The translations under genes were made by a program, and so were the position numbers. From assembly GCA_900768505.1 (NCBI GenBank), contig CAAGED010000011.1, positions 91,637 to 155,636 of the forward strand: a stretch of DNA of 64,000 nucleotides, given 5' to 3'. Below the pieces are notes generated by a model. That model had not been told where the DNA came from, searched no databases, and saw only the letters and a program-made list of their open reading frames with translations. Shown piece after piece: positions 54,953 to 64,000 of the stretch (within the stretch, counting starts at the first letter, position 1; each line of letters opens with the position of its first letter). This DNA comes from Lentisphaeria bacterium. GTDB taxonomy: Bacteria; Verrucomicrobiota; Lentisphaeria; Victivallales; Victivallaceae.

Positions 54953-57784
54953 ATGAAATGGGATGCTAAATGGATTTGGCTGCCGGAAGATTGCGGAACT
55001 AATTACAATACAATGCTGGAATTCAAAAAAGAGTTCAATGTGGATAATGAAATCGACTCCGCCGAACTCTCAATCACCGCCGACTCCCGCTACCGGGTAA
55101 AAATCAACGGCGTATGGATAAACGACGGTCCCGCCCGCGCCTACGTGCAACATTATAAATTCGACCGCTACCAGATAGGCCAATTTCTGCAAAAAGGGGT
55201 AAACCGCATTGAAGGAACAGTACAATTTTTCGGATGCGGCACTTTTCACCAAAAACCCCAACGCGGCGGATTGCTGGCACAAATCATTTTACATTTCTCT
55301 GACCGCCACAAAACAACAATCGCCTCCGACGAGTCATGGCAAATCCGCCCCGCTGCGGCCTGGGTGAGTAATACGCCCAAAATTTCCGTTCAGCAGCCGC
55401 CGGTGGAAATTTTTGATGCAACACGCTCCAACCAAAGTCCATGGCAAAACGCCGCCGTCATCTGCAATGCCGAATCCGGCCCATGGCAGGAGCTGAAGGA
55501 ACGGGATTGCGAATTCATGTCGCTGGAAAAGGTTGATTTAAAAAAATTTATCGGTGCCTCTGAACGCTGCAACAATTACCTCTACTTCAATTGGTCTCCC
55601 CGTAAAATTTTGTTGCCCGGCAGTTTTTCCAACAACTGCTCAGATTGTTATCCAGCCGCCTTCGCCCTAATTTTGGAAGTATCCAATGCCAGTACATTAA
55701 AATTTGTCCTAAGCGGGGTATCAATATATATTGATGGGAAAAAACTCGGCGAAGATTTACAAATCTGCCTCCCCATTGGCAGCCACACCATGTTGGCTTT
55801 TCAGTCCGGCAACTGGCCGCACGCCAAAGATTGCACCGTATTCATCAGCGGCACCCAAGATGTCAAACCGGTAAATCCATTTGGTTCCAACAATGAATAT
55901 TCACTTATAACAGCCCCGGAGCATCTGCGGGAATCACCGGATATTCCATTTTTATGGGCAAGTAAAATCCACGCTAAAAACACCGAATTTCTTGCTGAAT
56001 GGGGTAAAAAATTGGGTGAATCATTCACCAATACCGACAATCTTTTCCGCATTGCCCGGGGAACAATTATCCAGGTTGCAAAAAATGAATTCTTCTGCGA
56101 TGACGGATTCTTCGCAACCCGGGAGCTGACGCGGCAGCCACTACCTGCCCAATATTTAAAAAACCCGGAAGCGCTGCTGAATTCAGACACAAAAAATTAT
56201 ACCGCAATCAGCTGTCACAACCTCTGCAGCAGCGAATTGTGTTACGATTTCACCCGGCAATGCTGCGGCTATTACCAATTGGAGGTGGAGTCCGAATATG
56301 ACGGAACAATTATCGACCTATACATGGTGGAATACATTGATGACAAAGGCAATATTCAACACACCTACGAACACCACAACACCATGCGCTACATCTGCCG
56401 CAAGGGGATAAATAAATTTGTAAGTTTCCGCCGCCGCTCGGGACGTTATCTATTTGTCACAGTAAGCAACTGCCATGCCCCGCTGAAAATTCATCATATC
56501 GGCATGATTGAATCCACCTACCCGGCGCAAAGTTTCGGCACGTTCAATTGCTCGGACGATATTTTCAATCAAATTTGGCAAATGTCGGCAAACACGTTGA
56601 AACTCTGCATGGAAGACACTTTCACCGACTGCCCGCTGTACGAACAAACCTTGTGGGTTGGCGATGCCAGAAGCGAGGCGCTTTTCGCCTACGGAATTTT
56701 CGGGGCTTACGACCTCTCGCGCCGCTGCATCAAACTTACCGCCGAATCCCTGGAGGAATTTCCCATCGCCGGCTGCCAAGTTCCAAGCTGCTGGGAGTGC
56801 CTGCTTCCGGCGTGGAGTTTCATGTGGGGCATGTCGGTTTACGATTACTACTTTGAAACCGGAGATCTGGAATTTTGCCGCAGTGTCTGGCCGCAGGCGG
56901 CGACCAATATTATTCACTCTTTTGCCATGCTGAACTCTGAAAACGGATTATTTTCCGCTGAAGCGTGGAATCTCTTCGACTGGAGTCCCACCAACTGCGC
57001 ACATTCGACCATGCTCTACAACTCCATGTTTCTCTACGGCGCAACCGATGCGGCGTTAAAATTAGCAGCAGCATTGGGAGAAAATCAATTCATAACCGAA
57101 TTTACCCCAAAAAATCAACAATTAAAAAAAGACATCCAGAAATTTTACGATCCGGAACGCAAAATGTTTCCAGACTGGGTGGAAAAAGAACACCACTGTC
57201 CGGATGGTGCGGTTCACACCAGCATGCTGGCGTTGCTATACGGATTGGATGAACAAGCAAATCGGGAGGATTTAATTAACAATATAATCTCCAGGCGCAA
57301 TGATTTAATTCAGGTATCCTCGCCTTTCGCCTCTTTTTACCATTACCTGGCCATGGTGAAAATCGGCGCACCGGAGCAGGTGCTCAGTTCAATTCATCAG
57401 GATTATGCCGAAATGGTACGCCGAGGCGAGAGTACTGTCTGGGAAACCTACATTCCATTGGATTTTACGGACGGATTCCCCACTCGCAGCCACTGCCACG
57501 GCTGGTCGGCGGTGCCGCTTTACATGTTGCAGGAATTGGTATTAGGCATCAGGCTGACGGCTCCGGGGGCAAGCAAAATTGAAGTTTCTCCGGTGATAGC
57601 CAACGGTTTATACCGGGCCACCGGCCGACGAAAAACCGTCAACGGCCTGATTGAAGTTGACTGGCACATTGAAAACAACACTTTGGCGGTAAATATAAAG
57701 AAACCGGCCAATGTAGAAGTCACATTCAAGCGCAACTCCAGCATGAAGGATCTGGCGGAACAAGTAACCATCAGCGATTTTTAA
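54953..57784 (+). CDS. GH78 alpha-L-rhamnosidase
   Basis: Inverting glycosidase that releases terminal alpha-L-rhamnose. An upstream ATG (54860) is in frame, but GGAGG 5-7 bases before ATG 54953 and the family start MKWDAKWIWLPED point to 54953, giving 943 residues. Amino-terminal beta domains carry a carbohydrate-binding region. The (alpha/alpha)6 barrel begins near FGTFNCSDDIFNQIW, with the catalytic stretch DCPLYEQTLWVGDARSEALF. Most GH78 have DCPxRxE; here the Arg is Tyr. The final beta-domain includes GLIEVDWHIEN. No signal peptide is present, so it probably acts inside the cell on imported oligosaccharide. Confidence 0.92.
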   Translation: MKWDAKWIWLPEDCGTNYNTMLEFKKEFNVDNEIDSAELSITADSRYRVKINGVWINDGPARAYVQHYKFDRYQIGQFLQKGVNRIEGTVQFFGCGTFHQKPQRGGLLAQIILHFSDRHKTTIASDESWQIRPAAAWVSNTPKISVQQPPVEIFDATRSNQSPWQNAAVICNAESGPWQELKERDCEFMSLEKVDLKKFIGASERCNNYLYFNWSPRKILLPGSFSNNCSDCYPAAFALILEVSNASTLKFVLSGVSIYIDGKKLGEDLQICLPIGSHTMLAFQSGNWPHAKDCTVFISGTQDVKPVNPFGSNNEYSLITAPEHLRESPDIPFLWASKIHAKNTEFLAEWGKKLGESFTNTDNLFRIARGTIIQVAKNEFFCDDGFFATRELTRQPLPAQYLKNPEALLNSDTKNYTAISCHNLCSSELCYDFTRQCCGYYQLEVESEYDGTIIDLYMVEYIDDKGNIQHTYEHHNTMRYICRKGINKFVSFRRRSGRYLFVTVSNCHAPLKIHHIGMIESTYPAQSFGTFNCSDDIFNQIWQMSANTLKLCMEDTFTDCPLYEQTLWVGDARSEALFAYGIFGAYDLSRRCIKLTAESLEEFPIAGCQVPSCWECLLPAWSFMWGMSVYDYYFETGDLEFCRSVWPQAATNIIHSFAMLNSENGLFSAEAWNLFDWSPTNCAHSTMLYNSMFLYGATDAALKLAAALGENQFITEFTPKNQQLKKDIQKFYDPERKMFPDWVEKEHHCPDGAVHTSMLALLYGLDEQANREDLINNIISRRNDLIQVSSPFASFYHYLAMVKIGAPEQVLSSIHQDYAEMVRRGESTVWETYIPLDFTDGFPTRSHCHGWSAVPLYMLQELVLGIRLTAPGASKIEVSPVIANGLYRATGRRKTVNGLIEVDWHIENNTLAVNIKKPANVEVTFKRNSSMKDLAEQVTISDF

Positions 57785-57840
57785 ATAAAAAATCCCGTCA
57801 TTTCAGAAAAAAATAAAAAGAACAACTCATATTTGCACAA

Positions 57841-57872
57841 AAAACCCTCCCGAAACTTTCCGGGAGGGTTTT
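57841..57872. terminator. Bidirectional terminator, GH78 / Gfo-Idh
   Basis: AAAACCCTCCCG pairs with CGGGAGGGTTTT over 12 bases with an 8-base loop, flanked by A-rich and T-rich tracts. It lies between the convergent GH78 and oxidoreductase genes. Confidence 0.93.
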
Positions 57873-57904
57873 ATTTTTCCAATCAAACTCAGATAAAATC
57901 GACT

Positions 57905-58975
57905 TTAGAATTTAACCGGTTCGCCAGTGGCGGCGGATTTGTAAATCGCATCCAAAATTTTCATCACAATCACGCCCTCTTCCGGCTTAACCAGAAAATC
58001 TTTATTATCCCGAACCGCATCTGCGAACATGTGGAATGCAGAAGGAGTATCCGGGGCGGGAGAGTGCAATTTCGAGTCAAACTGCTTGCCGTCAATTTCC
58101 TGATAATAATCAACGTCGTAGGTATACCCCTCGTTAAGGTTGTACTGGAATAATCCACCCTTGTCCCCCACCAGGCGGGTTGACATCTGCTCATTCTCCT
58201 TGATATTCGATGCCCAGGAGGCTTCCAATTCCAGCATGGCACCATTTTTGAACTTAATCATAGCGCAGGCAAAATCCTCAACACTATAATTTTGCTGATA
58301 TTTTTTTGCCATCTCTTTAGCTAATTTGCAGTAGGTGTTACCCATAACATAATCGACTTCCGGGTAACCCATCAGCCACAAGGCCAAATCCAGACGATGT
58401 ACCCCCAAGTCGATCAGCGGCCCGCCGCCGGACTGCTGCTTGTCAAAAAACCAGGTCCCAGCCGCTCCCTTGGTGTTAAAACCGGAGACTAAACCGGGTA
58501 CACCGCGGCGACGCAACCAAACACTGCGGCCGAAATAAATTTCACCCAACCGCCCCTCTTCCACCAACGCCTTCATCGCCCGGGACTGGGGGTTGAAGCG
58601 ATAACTGAAATCAATTCCCAACTTTAGATTAAGTTTTTTAGCAGTTTCCAACATCTCCAGAGCTTCAGCGGTATTAAGCGCCATTGGTTTTTCGCAGAGC
58701 ACATTGGCTCCGGCCTTGAGTCCGGCCACGGTTAAATCCTTGTGCTGATTGTTCGGTACGGCAACCGAGAGAATATCCAACTTTTCATTTTTTATCAAAT
58801 CAATACCTTCTGAATAAAGTTTGGGGATTCCAGGGTATTCCCGCTTTACCGCCTCGCGCTTGGATTCCAAACGATCGGCGATCGCCACCACTTCCACATC
58901 CGGGTGGGTCATATAACCATTCAAGTGATTCCAGCCCATTCCCAAACCGATAACTCCGGCGCGCAACTTAGCCAT
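57905..58975 (-). CDS. Gfo/Idh/MocA family oxidoreductase
   Basis: An NAD(P)-dependent sugar or inositol dehydrogenase-type protein of 356 residues. Rossmann start GVIGLGMGWNHLNGYM, the catalytic-lysine motif VLCEKPMALN (Lys intact, unlike the GH109-type gene at 13 kb), and the substrate motif GGGPLIDLGVHRLDLALWLMG are visible. The substrate cannot be assigned. AAGGAT lies before ATG 58975. It faces the GH78 gene and may process its product or a related sugar. Confidence 0.94.
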   Translation of the reverse strand: MAKLRAGVIGLGMGWNHLNGYMTHPDVEVVAIADRLESKREAVKREYPGIPKLYSEGIDLIKNEKLDILSVAVPNNQHKDLTVAGLKAGANVLCEKPMALNTAEALEMLETAKKLNLKLGIDFSYRFNPQSRAMKALVEEGRLGEIYFGRSVWLRRRGVPGLVSGFNTKGAAGTWFFDKQQSGGGPLIDLGVHRLDLALWLMGYPEVDYVMGNTYCKLAKEMAKKYQQNYSVEDFACAMIKFKNGAMLELEASWASNIKENEQMSTRLVGDKGGLFQYNLNEGYTYDVDYYQEIDGKQFDSKLHSPAPDTPSAFHMFADAVRDNKDFLVKPEEGVIVMKILDAIYKSAATGEPVKF

Positions 58976-59085
58976 AATAAACCATCCTTAATTTTGCAAA
59001 TTTTCCACATCGGAAATTACACCGTAATCGCAGTGCTTCCGACTTATACAAATTTATAACGCTACACTTATTATAACCGCATTTG

Positions 59086-59113
59086 CAAAAAAAACAAGCC
59101 CTAAGTTGTGGGC
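59086..59113 (-). terminator. Weak terminator after ispF
   Basis: On the minus strand GCCC and GGGC flank an 8-base loop, followed by TTG and eight T. The stem is short (4 pairs), so efficiency is doubtful. Confidence 0.35.
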
Positions 59114-59166
59114 GTTTTGTGACCATTAAAAACCATTTGTGAGCTAAGACGTTTTTTATCCCGAAA

Positions 59167-59649
59167 TCAGTTTGCAATCCGTTCCAGCAAAACCACAGCC
59201 GAAGCACCAACTCCTTCCTGACGCCCCACATATCCCAATCCCTCGGTGGTGGTGGCCTTGATGGAAACCCGACTCAAATCACAATGCAGTACCGAGATAA
59301 GCTTATTACGCATCTCCTCAATGTATGGAGAAATTTTAGGTCTCTGCGCCATTATTGTGATGTCGCAATTGCCAATTTTATATCCTTTCTGATAAATCAT
59401 ACTGCGTACCTGCTTAAGCAAAATAATGCTGGATATGTTTAAATAACGTTCATCCATGTCCGGAAAATGCCGCCCGATATCCCCCAATGCCAGCGCACCC
59501 AGCATGGCATCCATCAAGGCATGAATCGCCACATCGGCGTCACTGTGCCCTAGCAAGCCAAATTCATGATGCAACTCAACGCCGCACAAAATTAATTTAC
59601 GTCCATCCACCAGACGATGCACATCAAAACCATATCCAATTCTAAACAT
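59167..59649 (-). CDS. ispF: 2-C-methyl-D-erythritol 2,4-cyclodiphosphate synthase
   Basis: Fifth enzyme of the MEP isoprenoid pathway; it cyclises CDP-ME-2-phosphate with release of CMP. Metal ligands are in GYGFDVHRL and in GHSDADVAIHALMDAMLGA. Other family blocks are GDIGRHFPD and KATTTEGLGYVGRQEG. Three in-frame ATGs lie upstream or at the start; GGGAGA about 8 bases before ATG 59649 (MFRIGYGFD) supports it, giving 160 residues, the usual length. ispD is not adjacent. It is divergent from dut. Confidence 0.97.
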   Translation of the reverse strand: MFRIGYGFDVHRLVDGRKLILCGVELHHEFGLLGHSDADVAIHALMDAMLGALALGDIGRHFPDMDERYLNISSIILLKQVRSMIYQKGYKIGNCDITIMAQRPKISPYIEEMRNKLISVLHCDLSRVSIKATTTEGLGYVGRQEGVGASAVVLLERIAN

Positions 59650-59772
59650 AAAAAAATCTCCCATTTCCATGTTGAAAAATTCATTTTTAACGATAAATTA
59701 ACACATTGGGTTAATATATGCAAATTTAAAATGCGGTCTCTGGCCGCTTATACCATAAAATTCGAGGTTTTT

Positions 59773-60216
59773 ATGATGCCAACGCCAATAAAAATTGTTA
59801 TGGCTAAGGATTGCGAGGATCTTTTCCCGACCAAAGCACACACGGACGATGCCGCGTTTGATTTACGCAGTCGTTGCGACTTGACCTTGCCGCCGATGCT
59901 CAGCACATTGATTCCCAGCGGAGTATTCATTGAGCTGCCGATAAATTTTGAGGCGCAGATCCGCCCCCGCAGCGGGCTGGCCTTAAAACACAACATCACC
60001 TTAACCAATACGCCCGGTACAATCGATGCCGGGTACCGGGGCGAAATCGGAATTATTGCATTGAATCTGGGGCAGAAACCATTTGAAATCAAGCGGGGTG
60101 ACCGCATTGCGCAAATGGTGATTTGCCGGTTGCCGGAGGTGGAACTGGTCAAGTGCGACCGGCTTGGTGAAAGCTGTCGGGGCAGCGGCGGCTTCGGCAG
60201 CAGCGGCCGGGCCTGA
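59773..60216 (+). CDS. dut: dUTP diphosphatase
   Basis: Trimeric dUTPase of 147 residues that hydrolyses dUTP to dUMP and keeps uracil out of DNA. All five motifs are present: DDAAFDLRS, PRSGLALKH, GTIDAGYRGEIGI, RIAQMVI, and the flexible carboxyl arm RGSGGFGSSG. The frame is open further upstream (59617), overlapping ispF, but homology starts at MPTPIKIVMAKD. GAGG lies before two adjacent ATGs (59773 and 59776). Confidence 0.97.
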   Translation: MMPTPIKIVMAKDCEDLFPTKAHTDDAAFDLRSRCDLTLPPMLSTLIPSGVFIELPINFEAQIRPRSGLALKHNITLTNTPGTIDAGYRGEIGIIALNLGQKPFEIKRGDRIAQMVICRLPEVELVKCDRLGESCRGSGGFGSSGRA

Positions 60217-60282
60217 ACTTATTAAGATTGGATTAAAAAATCGACCACCACCCAAAATACTTTTTATTTCGGAATATTTGCA

Positions 60283-61560
60283 ATGCTTTTCATATACAAT
60301 TTGCTTCTCCCTTTCATGTTGATAATTTTTCTGCCGGGATTAATCTGGAAATTGATTCACCGCGGCGGCTGGAAAAAAACCTTCTCAGAACGTTTCGGAA
60401 TCTATTCGGCACAGCGCAAGGCAGAGCTGATGCAATTCCGTTCCGCAGTGTGGATTCATGCCGTGAGCGTCGGCGAAACGGTTGTTGCACTCTCCTTTAT
60501 TAATGCGTATCATAAACATGCGCCGGAAAAACGTTTTATTCTCTCCACCGGCACCACTACCGGTCAGGCACTGGCCCGGGAAAAAGCGCCGGAATATTGC
60601 CGAGTGATTTTCTGCCCGCTGGATTGTTATTTTACGGTACGGCATGTGCTTAATTTGCTAAAACCGGCAGAATTGCTGATCTTTGAAACTGAATTGTGGC
60701 CAAATCTCATATATCAGGCTCATCGCCGCAAGATAAAATTGGCGCTTTTAAACGGACGTTTGTCTGATCACTCCATCAAGGGATATTATCGATTCCGATG
60801 TTTTTTCCGCCCGCTGCTTGCTCAATTTGATTTGATTGCCGCCCAGAGTCAAGGCGATGCGGAACGATTCAAAACAATTTCACCCCAAGCAGGCATACAC
60901 GCCACCGGGAATCTGAAATTTGACCAGAAAGTCGACCCAAAATTGCCTGCAGTGGATTACTCGGAGTATTTTGCCGACCATGACGCCTTGGTTCTTACCG
61001 GCGCCAGCACCCACAATCCGGAAGAGGAGCTGATCGCCAAAACATTTCTGAAATTAAAAGCGGAATTTCCTCATCTGAAATTGGTTTTAGTTCCCCGCCA
61101 CGCCGAACGGGGCAGCGAGATTGCCTCCATGCTGAAACAAAATAATATCTCCTTCTCCCGCCGCTCCCAGGAGTTGAGAGCCAACAATCCGGTGGATTGT
61201 CTGCTGGCCGACACTACCGGAGAAATGATGAAGTTATTAAAAGGCAGCGACATTGTTATCATGGGTAAAAGTTTAGCCGGGCAGTCCGGCGGCCACAATC
61301 TGCTGGAACCGGCGTTGCTGGGCAAGGCAATTGTCTGCGGCAAAGAGTTGACCAACTTCCGATTCATCATGGATGCCCTGAAAAACAAGCAGGCACTGCT
61401 GGTGGCTGAAACAGACAACAATCTTTACGACCAACTGAAAAAGATTATTTCCGACCCGGCACTGCGGCAGCAATTAGGGAAAAATGCCTTGGCGGCGGCA
61501 GGAGAGCACTCAGGGGCGGCGGATAAAATTCTGACATTATTGGATAAAATCAAAAAATAA
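60283..61560 (+). CDS. waaA: 3-deoxy-D-manno-octulosonic acid (Kdo) transferase
   Basis: Adds Kdo from CMP-Kdo to lipid A precursor at the inner face of the cytoplasmic membrane. It has 425 residues: one amino-terminal membrane anchor (LLPFMLIIFLPGLIW), the N-domain with WIHAVSVGET and STGTTTGQALA, the ELWPNLI motif, and a GT-B carboxyl domain with GASTHNPEE and KSLAGQSGGHNLLEPA. Its presence shows that the organism makes LPS. The ribosome site is weak (CGGAA). It follows dut on the same strand after 66 bases. Confidence 0.96.
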   Translation: MLFIYNLLLPFMLIIFLPGLIWKLIHRGGWKKTFSERFGIYSAQRKAELMQFRSAVWIHAVSVGETVVALSFINAYHKHAPEKRFILSTGTTTGQALAREKAPEYCRVIFCPLDCYFTVRHVLNLLKPAELLIFETELWPNLIYQAHRRKIKLALLNGRLSDHSIKGYYRFRCFFRPLLAQFDLIAAQSQGDAERFKTISPQAGIHATGNLKFDQKVDPKLPAVDYSEYFADHDALVLTGASTHNPEEELIAKTFLKLKAEFPHLKLVLVPRHAERGSEIASMLKQNNISFSRRSQELRANNPVDCLLADTTGEMMKLLKGSDIVIMGKSLAGQSGGHNLLEPALLGKAIVCGKELTNFRFIMDALKNKQALLVAETDNNLYDQLKKIISDPALRQQLGKNALAAAGEHSGAADKILTLLDKIKK

Positions 61561-61625
61561 GCACTCTGGATGAAGTTTATTTGATTTTTTTCCCGTGATT
61601 TGCCGCTGGAAGTTAAAATTTTGAC

Positions 61626-61653
61626 TTTACAAGCGCTTTTTTGATGATATAAT
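61626..61653 (+). promoter_or_regulatory. Promoter of the aldolase-dehydrogenase operon
   Basis: TTTACA and TATAAT are separated by 16 bases, and TGA directly before TATAAT makes an extended -10. It lies 64 bases before the aldolase start. The spacer contains the palindrome AAGCGCTT. Confidence 0.65.
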
Positions 61654-61717
61654 AAGGGTGTTTTTATTTCACAAACATACAACAAAACTTACAACCAATA
61701 TTTTAAAGGATTAAAAA

Positions 61718-62590
61718 ATGTCATTGATCAGCCTCAAGGAAATGTTGCAGGAAGCTCGTGCCAAACATTACGCCGTACCCATGTTCGACGTATCCAGCGA
61801 CGCAATGATCCGTCTCGCCGTCGAAGTTGCCCAGGAAGAACGCTCACCTATTTTGCTGGGCGCAATTCAGCCGGATATTGACGGCAGCCGTTTGGCTTAC
61901 TGGGTTGAATGCTGCAAAATCGGTGCAAAACAGGTGGATATTCCGGTTTGCATTCATTTGGATCACGCCACCACCTTTGAGCAGTGCGTTCGTTGCGCGG
62001 AAGCCGGTTTCACCGGAGTTATGATCGACGCCTCGGTTTGCGATTTTGATGAAAATGTCCGCCGCACCAAGGAAGTTTGCGACGCCATGAAAAAATACGG
62101 CATCAGTGTTGAAGCGGAACTTGGCCATGTAGGCGACGGTATCGCCGGCGGCGGCGAAGCAGCTCTTACCGGACATTCCGACGAAGGAAGTCTGACCGAA
62201 CCACAGAAGGTGGTTGAATTTATCGAACGCACCAACGTTGACGCCCTGGCCGTAGCCATCGGCACCGCTCACGGTGTATATGTCAAGGCTCCCAAGCTGG
62301 ACATTGAACGTCTGGCTGAAATTAACAAAATCTCCTCCGTTCCTCTGGTACTCCACGGCGGCAGCGGCACTCCCGAAGATCAATTGCGCAACGCCATCAA
62401 GCACGGCGTGGCAAAAATCAATATCTACTCTGAAATCATGCACGCCTGGAACGCCACCATGCTCAAGACGCTCAGCGAGAGCAAAAATCTCTCCTGTTGG
62501 CTGAGCGTGGCCAATGCGCCCTCGGAAAAGGCTTTGAAAGAGGCAATGCGCGCCAAGATTCGTCTCTTCGGCTCCAATAATCAAATCTAA
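61718..62590 (+). CDS. Class II fructose-bisphosphate/tagatose-type aldolase
   Basis: A zinc-dependent aldolase of 290 residues in the FbaA/GatY/KbaY family, cleaving a ketose (bis)phosphate to dihydroxyacetone phosphate and an aldehyde. Metal and substrate motifs are HLDHATTFEQC, VMIDASVCDFDEN, EAELGHVGDG, VAIGTAHGVY and VLHGGSGTPED. Whether its substrate is fructose-1,6-bisphosphate or another sugar phosphate is not decidable here. AAAGGA precedes ATG 61718. It shares an operon with the dehydrogenase 19 bases downstream. Confidence 0.93.
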   Translation: MSLISLKEMLQEARAKHYAVPMFDVSSDAMIRLAVEVAQEERSPILLGAIQPDIDGSRLAYWVECCKIGAKQVDIPVCIHLDHATTFEQCVRCAEAGFTGVMIDASVCDFDENVRRTKEVCDAMKKYGISVEAELGHVGDGIAGGGEAALTGHSDEGSLTEPQKVVEFIERTNVDALAVAIGTAHGVYVKAPKLDIERLAEINKISSVPLVLHGGSGTPEDQLRNAIKHGVAKINIYSEIMHAWNATMLKTLSESKNLSCWLSVANAPSEKALKEAMRAKIRLFGSNNQI

Positions 62591-62609
62591 TTAAAAAAGG
62601 TGGTTTATT

Positions 62610-63716
62610 ATGGCTTTAATGGGAAAAGTGGCAATGCTGGTTGCTCCGGGCAAATTTGAATTCAAAACCTACCCGGTGCCGGAAATCGGCGACAACGAAA
62701 TTTTGGTCAAGGTCGAAGGCTGCGGAATCTGCGGTACGGATGGTCACGAATACAAGCGCGACCCCTTCGGCCTCTGTCCGGTTGTGCTGGGACATGAGGG
62801 TTCCGGTGAAGTGGTAAAAATCGGCAAGAACATCAAAGTTGACTCTGCTGGTCTGCCGATTGGAGTCGGCGACAAACTCGTCACCTGCATTGTTCCATGC
62901 GGAACCTGCCACGCCTGCAAGAGTACCCCCAGCCGTCAGAATCTCTGCGAAAAATGCGGCGTTTACGGTCTGCTGCCGGATGACAATATTCACTTCAACG
63001 GTTATTTCAGTGAATATTTGGTAATTCGCCCCAATTCAACTTTCTTTAATGTCAACGGTATGACGCTGGATCAGCGGATGCTAGTTGAACCGGCGGCAGT
63101 GGCGATTCATGCGGTGGAACGTGCCAAAACAACCGGTCTGCTCCGTTTTGACACCAAGGTTTTGGTTCAGGGCTCCGGCCCGATCGGCCTGATGGTATTG
63201 GCGGTATTACGCACGTTGGGTATTGAAAACCTGACAGTCATTGACGGAAATGATTCCCGACTGGAGTGGGCGAAACGTTTTGGCGCCACCAACACCTTCA
63301 ACTTCACCAAATACGCCAGTTTCGGCGATATGCTTAAAGAGGTAAAAGATGTTACCGACGGACTGGGCGCGGAATTCGTCTTCCAATGCACCGGCGTCGG
63401 CGCGGCAGGGGGCAATGCCTGGAAATTGATTAGGCGCGGCGGCGGTTTATGCGAAGTCGGCTTCTTTATGGATGGCGGCGATTGCACAATCAACCACCAC
63501 TTCGACTTATGCAACAAAGAGGTTACGGCGGTTGGCTCATGGGTTTACACGCCCCAGGAATATCCCACAACCTTCGCCTTTTTGAAGCGGGCCAAGGGAA
63601 TCGGCTTGCCAGTGGAAGAATTGGTAACACATCACTTTCCGCTCTCCCAAATCACGGAAGCGTTGGAAACCAACGTTCAGATGAAGGGTATCAAGGTTGC
63701 AGTGATTGCCGATTAA
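62610..63716 (+). CDS. Zinc-dependent alcohol (sugar/polyol) dehydrogenase
   Basis: A medium-chain dehydrogenase/reductase of 368 residues. Catalytic zinc ligands are in EGCGICGTDGHEY and LGHEGSGEV. Structural zinc ligands come from CGTCHACK plus the later CEKC. The NAD-binding motif is VLVQGSGPIGLMVLAVL. Its neighbour is a class II aldolase, so a polyol or threonine-like substrate feeding carbohydrate breakdown is plausible. AAGGTGG lies before ATG 62610. It is the last gene of this operon in the window. Confidence 0.93.
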   Translation: MALMGKVAMLVAPGKFEFKTYPVPEIGDNEILVKVEGCGICGTDGHEYKRDPFGLCPVVLGHEGSGEVVKIGKNIKVDSAGLPIGVGDKLVTCIVPCGTCHACKSTPSRQNLCEKCGVYGLLPDDNIHFNGYFSEYLVIRPNSTFFNVNGMTLDQRMLVEPAAVAIHAVERAKTTGLLRFDTKVLVQGSGPIGLMVLAVLRTLGIENLTVIDGNDSRLEWAKRFGATNTFNFTKYASFGDMLKEVKDVTDGLGAEFVFQCTGVGAAGGNAWKLIRRGGGLCEVGFFMDGGDCTINHHFDLCNKEVTAVGSWVYTPQEYPTTFAFLKRAKGIGLPVEELVTHHFPLSQITEALETNVQMKGIKVAVIAD

Positions 63717-64000
63717 GCAAGTAGATAGTGCAATTAGTTGAACAGTAATCATACTCCGACGAAAAAATTGGTAGTGTCCGAAGTTTTGCGCACATTTGAT
63801 TCTGACTGATTACAGAAATCAAACGTGACTTGGCGCAGCCGAAGCAAACCGACCGACCAAGAAGCACCGGAGGAGCAGGTCGTTTGCGTAGGCGGAGCCG
63901 CTTTTTTACAGTACACCTCCATCATAAAGTTTGCAAGTATTCATATACTGACGAGTACCCCATTTTGTCGTTGAAATGTGCCGAAGCCTCGCGCCGACCA
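63717..64000 (+). other. Non-coding tail with structured segment
   Basis: No ORF is supported. The part 63844-63907 can fold (GCAAACCGAC with GTCGTTTGC, then GGCGGAGCCGC and six T), as a terminator or small RNA would. The preceding stretch with GTGTCCGAAGTTTTGCG looks like it could be an insertion-sequence end, but no transposase or inverted partner lies in the window. Confidence 0.3.

Overview
The window most resembles a chromosomal segment of a Gram-negative member of the PVC group, probably a Lentisphaerota/Victivallis-like bacterium. This is an inference from gene content; no rRNA is present. The evidence is a pseudopilin with an FTLIELLV amino terminus and an H-x9-DG carboxyl motif, a bacterial V-type ATPase operon in the Chlamydia-like order E-DUF2764-A-B-D-I-K, many unusual glycosidases and Gfo/Idh enzymes, a Kdo transferase (so LPS is made), and the MEP-pathway enzyme IspF.

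Layout. 1-3.6 kb (minus): a truncated GYF/zinc-ribbon/P-loop protein missing from a simple ORF scan, an RNase G/E homologue and fmt. 3.7-11 kb (minus): the V-ATPase operon with an extended -10 promoter and a terminator. 11.2-14.3 kb (minus): an AEC transporter, a STAS/anti-sigma-kinase pair and a GH109-type glycosidase. 14.5-21.6 kb (plus): an alpha-2-macroglobulin-like protein and PBP1C. 21.7-31.5 kb (plus): a complete type I-E CRISPR-Cas locus (cas3, cas8e, cse2, cas6e, cas7e, cas5e, cas1, cas2, leader promoter, array). 31.5-32.9 kb: decayed genes (IS3-type transposase piece, non-specific endonuclease, an unknown gene), followed by two tRNA genes. 33.6-44.1 kb (minus): SGNH hydrolase, MarC protein, two large putative glycosidases, Tpx and a ROK regulator. 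44.4-52 kb: a siroheme sulfite/nitrite reductase (plus), then a minus-strand pseudopilin plus Fe/B12-type ABC uptake operon with a frameshifted permease, and a hybrid histidine kinase. 52.2-59 kb: small gene remnants, a GDPD, a frameshifted glycosidase-like gene, a GH78 rhamnosidase and a Gfo/Idh oxidoreductase. 59.2-63.7 kb: ispF, dut, waaA, a class II aldolase and a zinc alcohol dehydrogenase.

The most striking observation is in the CRISPR array. After 20 regular repeats, the 20th spacer carries a 139-bp insertion. Its right end repeats the last 10 bases of the spacer (AAGAACTAAA), and removing it restores an exact 32-nt spacer followed by a further repeat. The insert encodes a 38-residue hydrophobic peptide with its own ribosome binding site. 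Immediately downstream, after two more diverged repeats, a second small ORF sits in a similar position ahead of a degenerate repeat-like hairpin. This looks like a miniature peptide-coding element living inside a CRISPR array, whose mRNA could be excised from pre-crRNA by Cas6e.

Frameshifts in the ABC permease, the 53-54 kb glycosidase-like gene and the 52 kb remnant are each a single-base indel, at least two of them in homopolymers. They could be real decay, phase variation or assembly error. The endonuclease remnant carries several independent lesions and is a real pseudogene.
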